This document shows, piece after piece, positions 20,215 to 30,091 of a DNA stretch of 30,091 nt. The DNA is from Dissophora ornata. Taxonomy: Eukaryota > Mortierellomycota > Mortierellomycetes > Mortierellales > Mortierellaceae. Within the stretch, counting starts at the first letter, position 1; the number at the start of each line of letters is the position of its first letter. The DNA is taken from the NCBI GenBank assembly GCA_025201705.1, contig MU616958.1, positions 1 through 30,091 on the forward strand. Reading direction: 5' to 3'. Under the pieces are notes generated by a model. The model had not been told where the DNA came from, did not search any database, and saw only the letters and a list, made by a program, of their open reading frames with translations. Position numbers and translations under genes: made by a program.

Positions 20215-21318
20215 GAGGCTCTCCGGGTATATATTTCGTCCCGCAAGATTCTGTACTTTTTTTTTCTCCTCTCCCACCTGCATGTCCTGCTCGTTTTTCT
20301 TGTTGTTGTTGTTTATTGTTTCCTCTTTTGTGTAAACAGGGCCCCCTCAACTGATTGTTGTTTCTTTTTGCTTCGGTTTATGTACTTACAGAAGGCTACA
20401 TGACTGTCGGCATGCCTCTGCCACATCTTGAATGTGAATGAGAAACGCGGGGGAATTTTTTAGAGCGCTGTGTTTTTGGCTCCGCGTAAACTATTTAGCT
20501 TTATGAGTAAACGACAGCCATCACATTCACACGGCGTTCAGTCCAGAAGAACAAACAAAAGCGCTTCCTTTCACAGGTAGTTCATGTACAAATGCGTGGT
20601 GCACGTCTTGTTGGTGGATCTATGCTGCATGAAAGGGCACATGATGAACCACAAACTCAATTGTGTTCCAATAAGGTTCACAGTTTGTTGCCCAAACCAA
20701 TGTTCCCGTTCTGAGACCTTAGTCGTAAGTCCATGGTCGGTTAGTTGTAGTTCCTACCAATGAATTACAGTTGCAGACTGGACAACGATCCTTTTTTAGC
20801 TATTGCTTATAGGCTCGTTATTTCTCGTCAAGAAATCACTTGGCCATCATTCAGACTAATAAGAAGCAATAAATCGTGCCAGAACACTGATTGCGGGTGT
20901 GGCGTGAAACGGAGGGTACAGTATTTCAAGTTCTCTGATGACCTGCTTCTAGGTATTATTCATCTTTTAACGGCCTACCAGTAAATATACAACACATGAT
21001 CTTGTCCTTGGTCTAGACGACAGGAAGTGGGTGATTGCTTAGCCTACAGAAAAAAAGAGATTATTCGTTGTCCGGTCTTGATTGCCAACTTTGGGTGCAT
21101 TTTTGTTGGTTCACATTCTCTGTAGGTATTAGATAAATACCACCCATGAAATAAACGGGCAGAATGGGATCTTTACATTGTGTCTTTATTTTTTACTAAT
21201 AAAAACTCTAGTCAACAGATCGCCAAGCGTAAATAAATGATGGCATTCTTGCGATCATTCTCCCATAGTCGTTTATAAAATCATCATCATGGCCTCCTAT
21301 TTTTCGTCATTGACGCAT

Positions 21319-24300
21319 TTAAACAGAGTCCTTCTCCGAAAGGACGGCGGCGAACGAGAAAGGCTCGAAAGCATATCCAGTACCCTGGTAGAACTTGTTG
21401 TTGAACTCAACCCAGTGCAGACGAAGAGCGTGCAAGAATGCAGACAGACCCTCCATACCGCAGAGAATAAAGATTGTCAACGAGAACCAAAGCGAAAACA
21501 TAGCGATCGTCATGACAGCTCCCAGGAAACCAGTGAAACGCCAGGCCATGCCCAATGTCATAGTCCAAAGCACCTCCGAGAGCTGAGCGTGAGCGAGCGA
21601 CAGTGCCCAGAGACGCAGGTACGAGGCGGTGTTGGAGATACAGCCGAGACAGAAATCGATCGTATGGATCACTTGGTGGATCAACTCTTCCGAGAACTCA
21701 AACTCTTCCTCAGACTCGACGTCGTCCGCGACAACAGCGCCGCCGGCCTCCTCAGAGTGGTTGCTGTCGGTACTGATGCGGACATGGTTCTCGGACGGCT
21801 GGTGGTATCCCATCGACCGGGCCTTGTTATGCTCATACTTGAGGTAGTACGGCTTCATGAACAGCATCCAAGGGATACAGATGAAGGCCACCAGCACCAG
21901 CAATCCTTGCACGAAACCCTAGAGGGAGGAAATTATCGCAATAGATATTACCATTAGTTAGCTGTCCATTCCACACGCGAAAAACAAACATTATGTTATC
22001 AACAGAAATATCCTTGACACGCCTGCAGCCTCCACATACCTGTCCTGAGTACAGCTTGTCGCCCTCGTTGACGGAACCAGGGCTCAAGAACATGTAAATC
22101 ATGGTGTTAAGCAAGCTTGGGGGCGAGTTGTGCATAGAGTGACCAGCAGCATCAGTCTCAAACCAATCAACCGTCCACTTGTAGAGGATCATCATGACAA
22201 GGTATCCAAACAAACACTGCATAAACATCATCTGGGGGATAAAGCCTCCGATAATGTCAATAGGCTTGCGGAAGAACTTGGCGTTGTAGTAGACCATGCA
22301 GATACCAAAGGACATGTGGATCACTCCCAAGATGACCGACATCTTCATCTTGTATGAGTTGGTGAACAAGAGGTAGTTCTCAGTGCCGTGCCAGGAGTAG
22401 TCGATACCGAAAGGGTAGGTGTGGCCTGTGGGCACTGCCACGAGCACGGTCTTGCCATCATAATCGTCAGGAATGTTGAAGTGCCATCCGGACTGGAAGA
22501 AGGGCAGAGCGCGAGAGAATATGTCATTGTACATCATTCCCGTGAAGATCGAGAAGGCTCCCATGAGCAAGATAATGTAGCGACCACCATAAACCATTCC
22601 GAACATCTACAAAATAACGATGGTTAGAAATCCATTTCAACTTCAGCCCTGAAAAATAAAAATTATCCACACTAATGATCTCATTTCTTACCTCGCCGTC
22701 GACGTGAGCAAGCTTGCGCTCGTTCAAGACCAAGTACAAGCCCAGAACCAAAACCAGAATACCATGTCCAACATCTCCGAACATGACAGCAAACAGGAAC
22801 GGGAAAGAGATCACCGTGAAAAGACCGGGGTTGACCTCACGGTAACGAGCCATACCGTATGCGTCGACAATGGCCTGGAATCCAGACGTAAACTTGTTGG
22901 TCTTGTGGTAGGTGGGAGGCTCCCTGCGCGTGCTCAACTCGTTCAAAATCGAAGGGGCCATGGATCCACAGCGCTCAGTCACAGAGCGCAGCGCTGCCTG
23001 GATGGTGTTGATCTCATTGGTGGGGCACCAGCCCTCCGCAATCAAGCACTTACGATTGATATCGTAGTTGAAGTGGTTCATGGTGTGGTATGTCGCCTTC
23101 TCCTTCTTCACAATCGTCATCCACGCTGTCAGGTTTTCGGAGATGCGCATCAACTCTTGGCGACGCGTCTGCGTCGTGTTGATGAGGACAGAGTTGAACT
23201 CTTCAATGTGACGCCCCACATCCAACAGAGCCTCCCTGCGGCGGTTCATCGACGAGTCAATCGGGTACAAGGTCGCACCCAGGGACTCGGCAATTTTCTT
23301 GATCTTGTTGAGGATCTCACGTCCGTGGGCAAAGATGATGAAGACATTCTTTTCAACGACCAAGTCTGTCGAGGGATCAATTACGGGCTCTTCAATCTCT
23401 GCAGTGTTCATATACAAGTTTCCGCGAAGGGATCTCCAGAGAATGCGCTCAAACGTCTGCATCTTGTTGCGGGGAATGACACCAGTCACATTGGAGAGCT
23501 GGAGGCCAGCGCCTTGGGCCTCTTGTGAGGGGCCGGTCTCCAAGTCATCAAGGAGGGGAGCACTTGGCTCGTCAAACGAGTGGCGAATGTCCTCCTGATG
23601 CGAAGCAGCCTGCCGATACAATAATTAACAATAATTATAAATCACTGCTAATCGCTGCTACCAGAGTTGTCTTCCAATTGCCTGCAATTGGCATACGAAG
23701 CAAATATATTCTGCAGTGCACATACCTCTTCGAAAAAGTCGTTAGTCTCGCGGAGGACATGCTTCAGCTCAGTGAGCTCCAGGTAGCGGCGCTGCATGGT
23801 CTCGTGCGAGTTGTTCATCTGGAGCAGACGGTTCTCGTGCTCGGAGAGACGCTCCTCGAGGTCATCCAATTCCTGGCGCGAGCGGGCACGCGTAATATAC
23901 GACGACGGAATTGAAGAGCGGATAGGGATCTCAGCTTTTTCAATCTGCGAGGTAAAGAAACCTATGAACGGATGAAGGGGAGTGAGAAAAGGCATTGGCT
24001 TGCATACACCGTATATCCGAAGGCATCTGCGCACCCTGCTTGGTACGCATTTACCAACAGCGTGTCTGTATCTGAATTGATGCCAAGAATGTTTGCTGTT
24101 TCCTTACGAAGTTGTCTCTCCATCTCGTCAAAGCGCCTGATCTCGCCAACAAAGGCACGTTGGAATGCATTCACATCCGGGTTGAGCTGTTAGAGAGCAA
24201 AGACATGAGGTTAAGGATCTGTAGAAGAGAGATACGCCAAGTCGGTCGAGTATTTTCGTCACACTTGATTTGATTCCTTACGTCGCGAAACTGAACGAGA

Positions 24301-24404
24301 CCCAGCTCTCCAAGTTCGGAGACGGTGGGTTGCGCGACCTCCACTGGGATGTACAGCTGGATCAGCGACATTTCTTCCGAACGGAAGAAGGTGGACTCGG
24401 CCAT
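21319..24404 (-). CDS. VPH1: V-type proton ATPase subunit a (Vph1/Stv1 family), 840 aa
   Basis: Six exons join in phase: 24404-24282, 24186-24108, 23961-23726, 23609-22692, 22606-22040 and 21918-21319, giving 840 aa, identical in length to yeast Vph1. The cytosolic N-terminal half begins [20 protein letters not shown] and continues [16 protein letters not shown]...MERQLRFF. The membrane half has [30 protein letters not shown] and [14 protein letters not shown]. The essential proton-channel arginines are present: R743 in SYLRLW (yeast R735) and R807 in [11 protein letters not shown] (yeast R799). The subunit forms the half-channels of the Vo sector and acidifies vacuole/Golgi/endosomes. Yeast has two isoforms; I cannot tell which one this matches. 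It is divergent from the MOD5-like gene. Confidence 0.97.
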
Positions 24405-24797
24405 AGTTATTTTTGATGGTCAAGGACCGATTTTGGGTTGTTGAATAGACTGAAGTGTGTGCTGTGTGTGCTGTTGTGAGAGATTCAGGGACCAAGCAAT
24501 GTGTGTGGAGGGGTATGCGAGTAAAAACGGAATGGGTCCCTGGATTCTATCCGGCAAACAATGCTTATGGGGAGTAGACGAATGGAGAGAGGAATTCAAT
24601 GAAAGGGGTTGTCCATGCACACGCATGACCCATGACCCAAAAGTCGACGGACAATGTCAACGTCACTGGCAGAGGGCTGATTAAGGGTATCTCAAGTTGA
24701 ACGTGCACGGGATTTCTATGTTCTGCAACACGGCAACTGGAAGTGTGGAGAAGCACACACTCCCTGATCACGAAGAGCTCTTTGGAGAAAAGTACTC
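24405..24797. promoter_or_regulatory. Divergent promoter between V-ATPase a and the MOD5-like gene
   Basis: The 393 bp between the two ATGs must contain both promoters. It holds a CA/TG-rich stretch next to the V-ATPase start (24455-24480) and a repeated CATGACCCA near 24624-24640. I see no clear TATA box on either strand. Confidence 0.5.
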
Positions 24798-27310
24798 ATG
24801 CGTAGTTGGCTGACACTTGCGCAGAAGACACAGACATTAAGCACTCGACTTGTATCCTCCTGGATACCACTGCGATCAGCAAAGTCATTCCACTTTTGCG
24901 CCAAATCTGATCACTGGAAATCACCGCGGGGCACTCGCCACCAGTATAGCACACTCAATAGAGCCATGGATCCAGGCGTGATAGCGGTCATTGGCACCAC
25001 TGGTGTCGGAAAGTCCAACCTGTCAATCCAGCTTGCCAAGGAGCTCGATGGAGAGGTCATTAACGCGGATGCGCTGCAGGTACAGGAGTAGTTGATCTGA
25101 TAACTGCAACTGAACAAAGGCTGCGGCGTCAAATCCAACTGCTAACTTTGAGACGGTACTTTAAAACAGGTATACAAGGGACTAGACATCATTACCAACA
25201 AGATGCCAATCGAGGAGCGCGAAGGCGTTACTCACCATCTAATGGACTTTCTCCCAATCGATCGAGAGTATTCCGTCCTTGACTTTAAGGCCGACGCCTT
25301 AGATCTGGCAAGTTGTTGTCTCCTGCTGAAGTTCAGAGAGGTGCAGAGAGATATACCATGCTAACACGTCAAACTCAATTGCTTATTTCATTTTATCCGC
25401 TCCTCCAGATCAAACAGATCCATGACCGGAAACATATGCCTGTGGTTGTGGGAGGCACCCACTATTACATCCAATCCCTCCTCTGGCGCGACACATTACT
25501 CGACACTAAAAAAAATGTAGGGACACTTTCTGAGGAGCAATTGCAGGAGCAAAATGACGCCAACGAAAAGTTCCTACAAGAATCAGATACGGAAACGCTG
25601 TACAAAAAGCTGCAGGAAGTGGACCCGATTATGGCCAATAAATGGCATGAGAACGACAGGAGAAAGATCACGCGATCGTTGCAGGTATGACCATGGACAC
25701 TGTGGAATTTCAGATCGACAAGAGACTGAATGAAAAAAATCTCAATAAGCACTAACCGTGTTGTGGGTCTTGTTGGGGTTCAGGTATATTTTGAGACAGG
25801 CGAATGTCAAAGCGATTTGATCAAGAAGCAGCACGCTGTACCTGATGGCGAGAGATTGCGGTAGGCTCACAAAAGAGTTTATTCTCTGATTCACTGCAAC
25901 TTACTTGGAAAACGCGTCTTACACCCAAACCCCTTGTTGTGGTCTGCAGGATGCCTTCGTGTATATTTTGGGTTTACTCGGCACAGGACGTATTGAACGC
26001 GCGTCTGGACGCAAGAGTGGACACAATGATCAAGGTACTGGAATGCCACAAATAACTTTGTCTTGCTTTACCAATCAAAGGATTAACGGTGATGAAATGC
26101 TCATCTTTCTTATACTCAGGGAGGTCTGTTTGACGAGATCAAGGGAATGCGGAAAAGCGTCGGGACTAACACTGACTACGAGCGTGGAATTTGGCAAGCC
26201 ATCGGGTACAAGGAATTTGATCCATACTTTACAGCTCTCGATGAGGCTATTCAGAACGAGCTACCAACTGGTAAGCTGACGCATCCAGTCTATCTTGATA
26301 ACAAGCGTGCAACTAGATAACTTCGTTTCTAACATTCTTTGCTCTCATACGCCAGACACCAAGGAGCTTGACACCTTGAAAGCTGAGTGCACAGAAACAA
26401 TGAAAATAAGGACGAGACAATATGCAAAGCGACAGGTTCTCTGGATCCGCAACAAACTACTGCCACTCTGTCGCGAAAAGGAGGTCAAAGTCTTTTTGCT
26501 CGACGCAACATGTAGGCACCAAAACCACAAAATATCTCCGAGTCATCTATCGCGTGAAGACAAATACATATTAGTACTTAGAAACCGCATTTGTTTTTCT
26601 TATCCATAGCGCTGGATACATGGAAAGAGAACGTCGGAAATATTGCGGTCCAAATCGCAAAAGGTAGACTCGCCGCTGTTAAGAAATACAGGCCACGTGA
26701 ATCGCTCGTGTGTTAACGCTTAATCAATTCAATGACTATTATGGTGCCGTACAGATTTCTTTGCAGGAAACGCACTGCCGGATCCGGAGCAACTGAACCC
26801 CTATGCCAAGGAGATGCTCACTGCGCAACGCGAACTCAAGTATGTGCTGAAGTATTTGTGGTTTGATATATAAGAAGCCCCTCGGGTCGGAGGTACTAAA
26901 ACAATATCGGTCTCCTTCTCTCTAACATCATCCCATACAGCGCTGTGGCAGCTTTGGAAGCATGGGAAAAGAAAGAATGCGAGATCTGTACTGAGATGCA
27001 AAAGGTCATGCATGATAAATACGCAAAGGGTTCGATGGATCCCCGCCCGCCCGTAGTCATTCACGGGCCTACAAGCTGGGAGCAACATCTTCGGTCAAAA
27101 TATCATCGAAAGATGAAGACCAGCAAGGCAGAGATGGAACGCGACGGGCCCAACTGGTGGTATTTCAGGGCTCTCGAATACAAGAAACGGAAACGGGAAG
27201 GAACGTTGAATAGCGAAGAGGAAGTAATAGGAGAACAAGACAGGGAGGGCCCGACAAAGGTACGGAAGATAGACGAAGTTGCAGCAAGCGAAGGCAATAT
27301 TAGAGAGTGA
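24798..27310 (+). CDS. MOD5: tRNA dimethylallyltransferase (MOD5/TRIT1 type), 553 aa
   Basis: Ten exons join in phase: 24798-25079, 25170-25307, 25409-25684, 25784-25860, 25950-26034, 26120-26270, 26356-26511, 26610-26663, 26767-26839 and 26941-27310. The enzyme transfers a dimethylallyl group to A37 of tRNAs reading UNN codons. Seen motifs: P-loop [75 protein letters not shown] and [12 protein letters not shown] eukaryotic C-terminal zinc finger follows (CEIC, then W..HLRSKYH with His residues). The first 56 residues before the second in-frame ATG (24966) are Arg/Ser/Thr-rich with almost no acidic residues, like a mitochondrial presequence. Exon 9 may instead start at 26755, adding DFFA. A Lys/Arg-rich tail carries a KKRKR-type nuclear signal. 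AATAAA lies at 27342-27347. Confidence 0.93.
25308..25408 (+). other. Non-canonical GC-AG intron in the MOD5-like gene
   Basis: The intron begins GCAAGT directly after GAT CTG and ends CTCCAG before ATC AAA CAG. Only this boundary keeps the conserved reading [20 protein letters not shown]. The GT three bases further on breaks the frame. GCAAGT is the usual donor of the minor GC-AG class. Confidence 0.85.
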
Positions 27311-27490
27311 ATGAGTTTCATGTGGCACCAGGGATACAGAAAATAAAAAATCTCGGCTTGCGCACGTTTGCGCCCATTGCTCAAACCGCAGAAAATCTAA
27401 ACAGTCGTCGCTATCGGCGCCTTGCAGGAATCAGAGGAGTAAAGCGACTTAAAGGGTTCCCCACACCTGTGTGAAATCGGTGCGGAATAG

Positions 27491-27498
27491 TATATAAA
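27491..27498 (+). promoter_or_regulatory. TATA box upstream of the small Cys-rich gene
   Basis: TATATAAA lies about 180 bp downstream of the MOD5-like stop and about 290 bp upstream of the ATG at 27785. The leader between them is pyrimidine-rich and may contain an intron. Confidence 0.5.
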
Positions 27499-27784
27499 CT
27501 CAAGACGCAAATTACCAGTTTGACGCGTCGATCCTTTGCACTGATTGAACGCCTTGAAATTGCAACATCAAAGGCCAATAGTAGGATATCCATCAGCAGC
27601 ATTTGTCCGCATCGTAATGTCGCTCTTGCTGTTTTTCGTGTGCTATCAGAACTTTATGGTATATTTTAGATCAATCTATCTCTCTTCCCTCACACTCTCC
27701 CGTAGAACCCACTCTCCTTCGCAGTCCCCAGACCCAGTCTGTTTCGCGACCTACGTTCCTACACTTTTCGTGTTTTCCCTCAGG

Positions 27785-28096
27785 ATGGCACATTCCAAAA
27801 ACTTTGAAAACCTCGACAAGGCTACTTCGGATGAACGTAATCACGTTGAAATTGCTGATGCGCAGGCTACTGTCAATTCTATGAACGCGCGCGAGATTGC
27901 AGGAGACCATCTGGGCAACAAGGGATCCAGAGTTACGAACCAGTACCCTCATCTTCCCGCGGTATGGAACAAGGTATGCTTGGATTGCTCCAAGAAAACG
28001 AAGAAGATGTGTCCACTCTGCCTTCGCTGCTTGAAGGAGTGTTGTACTCACCGACCTGAGCGCGCGCCTTGGGATCAAAATAAATCAATGAAATAA
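27785..28096 (+). CDS. Small Cys-rich protein of unknown function, 103 aa
   Basis: I do not recognise a family. The protein begins MAHSKNFENLDKATSDERNH, is hydrophilic, and ends with a cysteine-rich segment VCLDCSKKTKKMCPLCLRCL followed by KECCTHRPERAPW. The spacing is C-x2-C-x7-C-x2-C-x2-C-x3-C-C, plausible for one or two zinc sites. The start is uncertain: an ATG at 27617 is in frame and would add 56 residues with a hydrophobic N terminus (MSLLLFFVCYQNFMVYF). However, 27659-27783 looks like an intron in the leader (GTATAT ... pyrimidine-rich ... CCCTCAG), and splicing it makes 27785 the only long-frame start. The stop overlaps an AATAAA signal (28092-28097). It is downstream of, and codirectional with, the MOD5-like gene. 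Confidence 0.55.
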   Translation: MAHSKNFENLDKATSDERNHVEIADAQATVNSMNAREIAGDHLGNKGSRVTNQYPHLPAVWNKVCLDCSKKTKKMCPLCLRCLKECCTHRPERAPWDQNKSMK

Positions 28097-28642
28097 AGAC
28101 GCGACATCATAAATGATGGTGCAGACTTTCCCGGCCGTTCCTTTTTTTTCTAGTCTCGTTATGTGTTCCGGTTGTGGGGGGCTGGAATCGTTCGTTATAG
28201 AAAATTGTGTGGTAAACCCTTCTTGTTGCGGGCACTGAAGGCCGAAAATTGATTTTCAAACAGGTTCACAACTAAACCTTGGGGGTTTTATTTTGAACGA
28301 TGACATTTTGTCTTTCACTTTTTTCAAAGATCCCCCCGAACTGTCCGTTATACGTGAAAATATGCACCATTCCATATCTACCCCATCTAAGTCATATATA
28401 ATAGAGCGTCTAGACATCTGAGGGGGGGGTTGGAAATAAAGGCAAGCGGCCGGTTTTAGCCGACGCGAATTCAATATCACACAATCGACGACGAAAGGAA
28501 TTCTTTGTGTATTCGCAGAAACAACTGCTCAGCACCGGGAAAATCCGCCCATCCATTGAAACTCTCCTTCATTTCTGCCATCAGGATCCAGGTCAATTGG
28601 TTCAAATCAGTATCTCGCGGCTCCCGTATACTCACGCCAAAA
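28097..28642. other. Intergenic region, no gene seen
   Basis: This 546-bp stretch contains TATATAATA near 28394-28402 and a run of eight G near 28421-28428. No supported coding frame was found. It would be the promoter of the doubtful frame at 28643. Confidence 0.5.
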
Positions 28643-28834
28643 ATGGCCATGTCATTCTTTCATCAGAACAGAGCAAAAAACGCGTTTACCAAATTGCCAG
28701 GAAAGGCGCTGATTAAGAACAAGTACGGAGGCACCAGTAGCTTTGTTGATCTAATGAGGACAACGACCACGGCTTTCAACATTCGGTCAGATTCCAAGGC
28801 CTCGACTCTGTCCTATGTCACTGGCCGGTCCTAA
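28643..28834 (+). CDS. Doubtful small protein, 63 aa
   Basis: This frame starts at the first ATG (MAMSFFHQNRAKNAFTKLPG) after a TATATAATA element near 28394-28402, and the frame is open upstream to about 28505. The protein is basic with no membrane segment and no recognised motif. Its placement after a TATA-like element and the absence of upstream ATGs are the only support. It may be a short real gene, an exon of a larger one, or chance. Confidence 0.25.
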   Translation: MAMSFFHQNRAKNAFTKLPGKALIKNKYGGTSSFVDLMRTTTTAFNIRSDSKASTLSYVTGRS

Positions 28835-29401
28835 ATCACACATACCTGTTGTTTTTCTTACATTTGCTCTTTTGTGAACTTTTAGAAGGGCTCGGTAGTA
28901 AAGAGCATGTGGATCATGTATGAAATTCTTTAGATCTTGTGGCATTTTTAAAAAAACCCCCCTGCCCTCCGCAGACGTGACAAAGTCAAGCACTGTTGCA
29001 TTGCAAGGCCATGCCCGAGAGGGAAAACGAAAGCGATTTTGTTAATGCATTAGGCTAATCCCTACGCCGCTCCATTACCCAGGACCTCTCACCTATTCGT
29101 CATCTCCCCTCCTAACATTGACTGGAGTTTCCACCTTGTTCAAGCGGGGAATACAGTCAATTAGGACAACGTTTCCGAAAGGAAAGAAAGAAAAAAAGGA
29201 TTGAAATGAAATGAAATCCACACCATTACAACAGTTACCCTACCCATTTTTCTTTTTTAATGTTGCTTACACTCTCGCTTGCAGCTCTATTTAAGAGAAG
29301 TAGGCACCATTCACTTTTCTCCTATGTTTTCCATTCCACCTTTTTTTTTTTCTTCAACAAATCATTCACCCAAAGACTAGAAAACAAACAACATCAACGA
29401 C
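28835..29401. other. Intergenic region, no gene seen
   Basis: This 567-bp stretch holds short A/C homopolymers (28950-28963), a GAAAGAAAGAAAAAAAGG purine tract near 29180 and a TATA-like TATTTAA at 29288-29294, about 110 bp before the next ATG. Nothing else was recognised. Confidence 0.5.
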
Positions 29402-30034
29402 ATGCCAAACAAACGTCAATATATCAGACAAGTGCCTATCTCCTCTCTACTCTTCTCTTACTACGACGGAGTCTTTGAGAACAAGCTCGAACGGCTCTAC
29501 GAACTCGTCTATGAGAAGAAATTCATGAATTGGTTTCGGCCCAATGACTTTTTGCTCCATAGCACGGGCAACTGCGACTGTCTGGAGGAAGCCAGGCGGA
29601 ATAGAAATACATCCCCTCACTCCACAGCCATATACAATTACCACCAGAGAACCAGCAACTACGCTGTGACATCTTCCAGCATCGGAAGCGGTGGTATAAG
29701 GAATAGAAACGTTAATAAGGATGCAAACGCAGACAACTGGAATATGAATATGGACATGGATACCGATACGACCGCAGGTCCACATACAGTTTCCAGCTCA
29801 AATTTAGGTTCGAGTACAAGTTTGAGGATAAATACCAGCGGAAGGGATGGGGTGAGCAGCGCGGACACAAATCCGCAGGACAATTGCGATAGCATCCAGG
29901 CGAATCTGTGGTGTGTGCGCGACGATTGTCCGATCCAGGGGATTCTAAACCATGGGCTCTTATTGAGCAAAACGCTGGATAGTAAATTGATTTCTCTATG
30001 CTCGGTGTTTCCATATCCTCTGCTTCATTTTTAA
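29402..30034 (+). CDS. Unrecognised protein, probably continuing past the window
   Basis: The frame starts at ATG (MPNKRQYIRQVPISSLLFSY) and runs 210 codons. Its N-terminal about 65 residues look globular (FENKLERLYELVYEKKFMNW, then a CDC motif). The middle is Asn/Ser/Asp-rich low complexity with a short NMNMDMDTDT repeat. A second globular stretch LWCVRDDCPIQGILNHGLLL follows. The last residues (LISLCSVFPYPLLHF) look like translated intron: a donor GTAAAT occurs at 29982 within GAT A/GTAAAT, so the true gene may splice there and continue beyond 30091. No family was recognised. Confidence 0.45.
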   Translation: MPNKRQYIRQVPISSLLFSYYDGVFENKLERLYELVYEKKFMNWFRPNDFLLHSTGNCDCLEEARRNRNTSPHSTAIYNYHQRTSNYAVTSSSIGSGGIRNRNVNKDANADNWNMNMDMDTDTTAGPHTVSSSNLGSSTSLRINTSGRDGVSSADTNPQDNCDSIQANLWCVRDDCPIQGILNHGLLLSKTLDSKLISLCSVFPYPLLHF

Positions 30035-30091
30035 CGATGTCTACTTTGCTCGCCTGACCGACGACAATGTCTCACACGTTTCTTTTTTTTT

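Larger units (their letters stand above)
13826..21318. other. Gene-poor region of about 7.5 kb
   Basis: I checked both strands and found no protein family, no chain of in-phase exons and no frame much above 95 codons. No tRNA B-box with a matching acceptor stem, no 5S/U6/U2-type sequence and no SRP or RNase P core was recognised. The base composition is AT-rich with many homopolymers. What it does hold is listed separately: microsatellites (15568-15624, 18438-18484, 20183-20214), hairpins (14252-14289, 16673-16699) and a MITE-like element (18039-18247). The left part probably contains the transporter promoter; a polyadenylation-type AATAAA for the V-ATPase gene reads on the minus strand near 21184-21190. 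Confidence 0.6.

Noticed and set aside
21289..23598. Several long plus-strand frames (222 and 274 codons)
   Set aside because: They are antisense shadows of V-ATPase subunit a exons, whose frame is fixed by strong conservation.
25311..25320. GT donor in the MOD5-like exon 2
   Set aside because: It shifts the phase and destroys the conserved [11 protein letters not shown] continuation; the GC donor is required.
1..30091. CRISPR arrays, prophage, bacterial operons, viral genes or toxins
   Set aside because: None was seen. The intron-rich eukaryotic gene structure and the lack of spaced direct repeats argue against them.

Overview
The window looks like nuclear DNA from a filamentous, early-diverging fungus. 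Genes lie on both strands and are split by many short GT-AG introns (about 75-170 nt). There are fungal housekeeping families, long poly-T and acidic-codon tracts, and no bacterial operon signals. A Mortierella-type (Mucoromycota) origin is my guess from the style of the proteins; it cannot be proved here. No tRNA, rRNA, CRISPR array or virus was found. I rebuilt the gene models by joining exons whose splice phases agree, so they differ from simple open frames.

Left block (1-8.4 kb), translation and trafficking: a SET-domain lysine methyltransferase (minus, 362-2545), UTP25 of the small-subunit processome (minus, 2828-5835), a BMT6-like 25S rRNA uridine methyltransferase (plus, 6065-7377) and the AP-1 clathrin adaptor sigma subunit (minus, 7525-8419). 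UTP25 and the BMT6-like gene are divergent. Their 229-bp shared promoter carries a PAC core and an RRPE-like element, the two known motifs of fungal ribosome-biogenesis genes.

Middle block (8.4-13.6 kb): a possible decayed F-box fragment, an unrecognised Ser/Pro-rich 774-aa protein (plus, 9195-11700) whose last exon shows a frame anomaly, and a sugar-porter-family transporter (minus, 11995-13625).

Gene-poor block (13.6-21.3 kb): about 7.7 kb with no supported coding gene. It holds a 209-bp element with 40-bp terminal inverted repeats (MITE-like), several microsatellites and small hairpins.

Right block (21.3-30.1 kb): the V-ATPase a subunit (minus, 21319-24404) is divergent from a MOD5/TRIT1-type tRNA isopentenyltransferase (plus, 24798-27310). 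The latter has two in-frame starts suggesting dual mitochondrial/cytosolic targeting, plus one GC-AG intron. After it come a small Cys-rich protein (27785-28096), a doubtful 63-aa frame (28643-28834) and an unrecognised gene that probably runs off the right edge (29402-). No novel multi-gene system is evident. The most unusual items are the MITE-like element, the PAC/RRPE bidirectional promoter, the start-codon-only first exon plus 22-nt microexon of AP-1 sigma, the dual-start tRNA enzyme with its GC-AG intron, and the small CxxC-rich protein.
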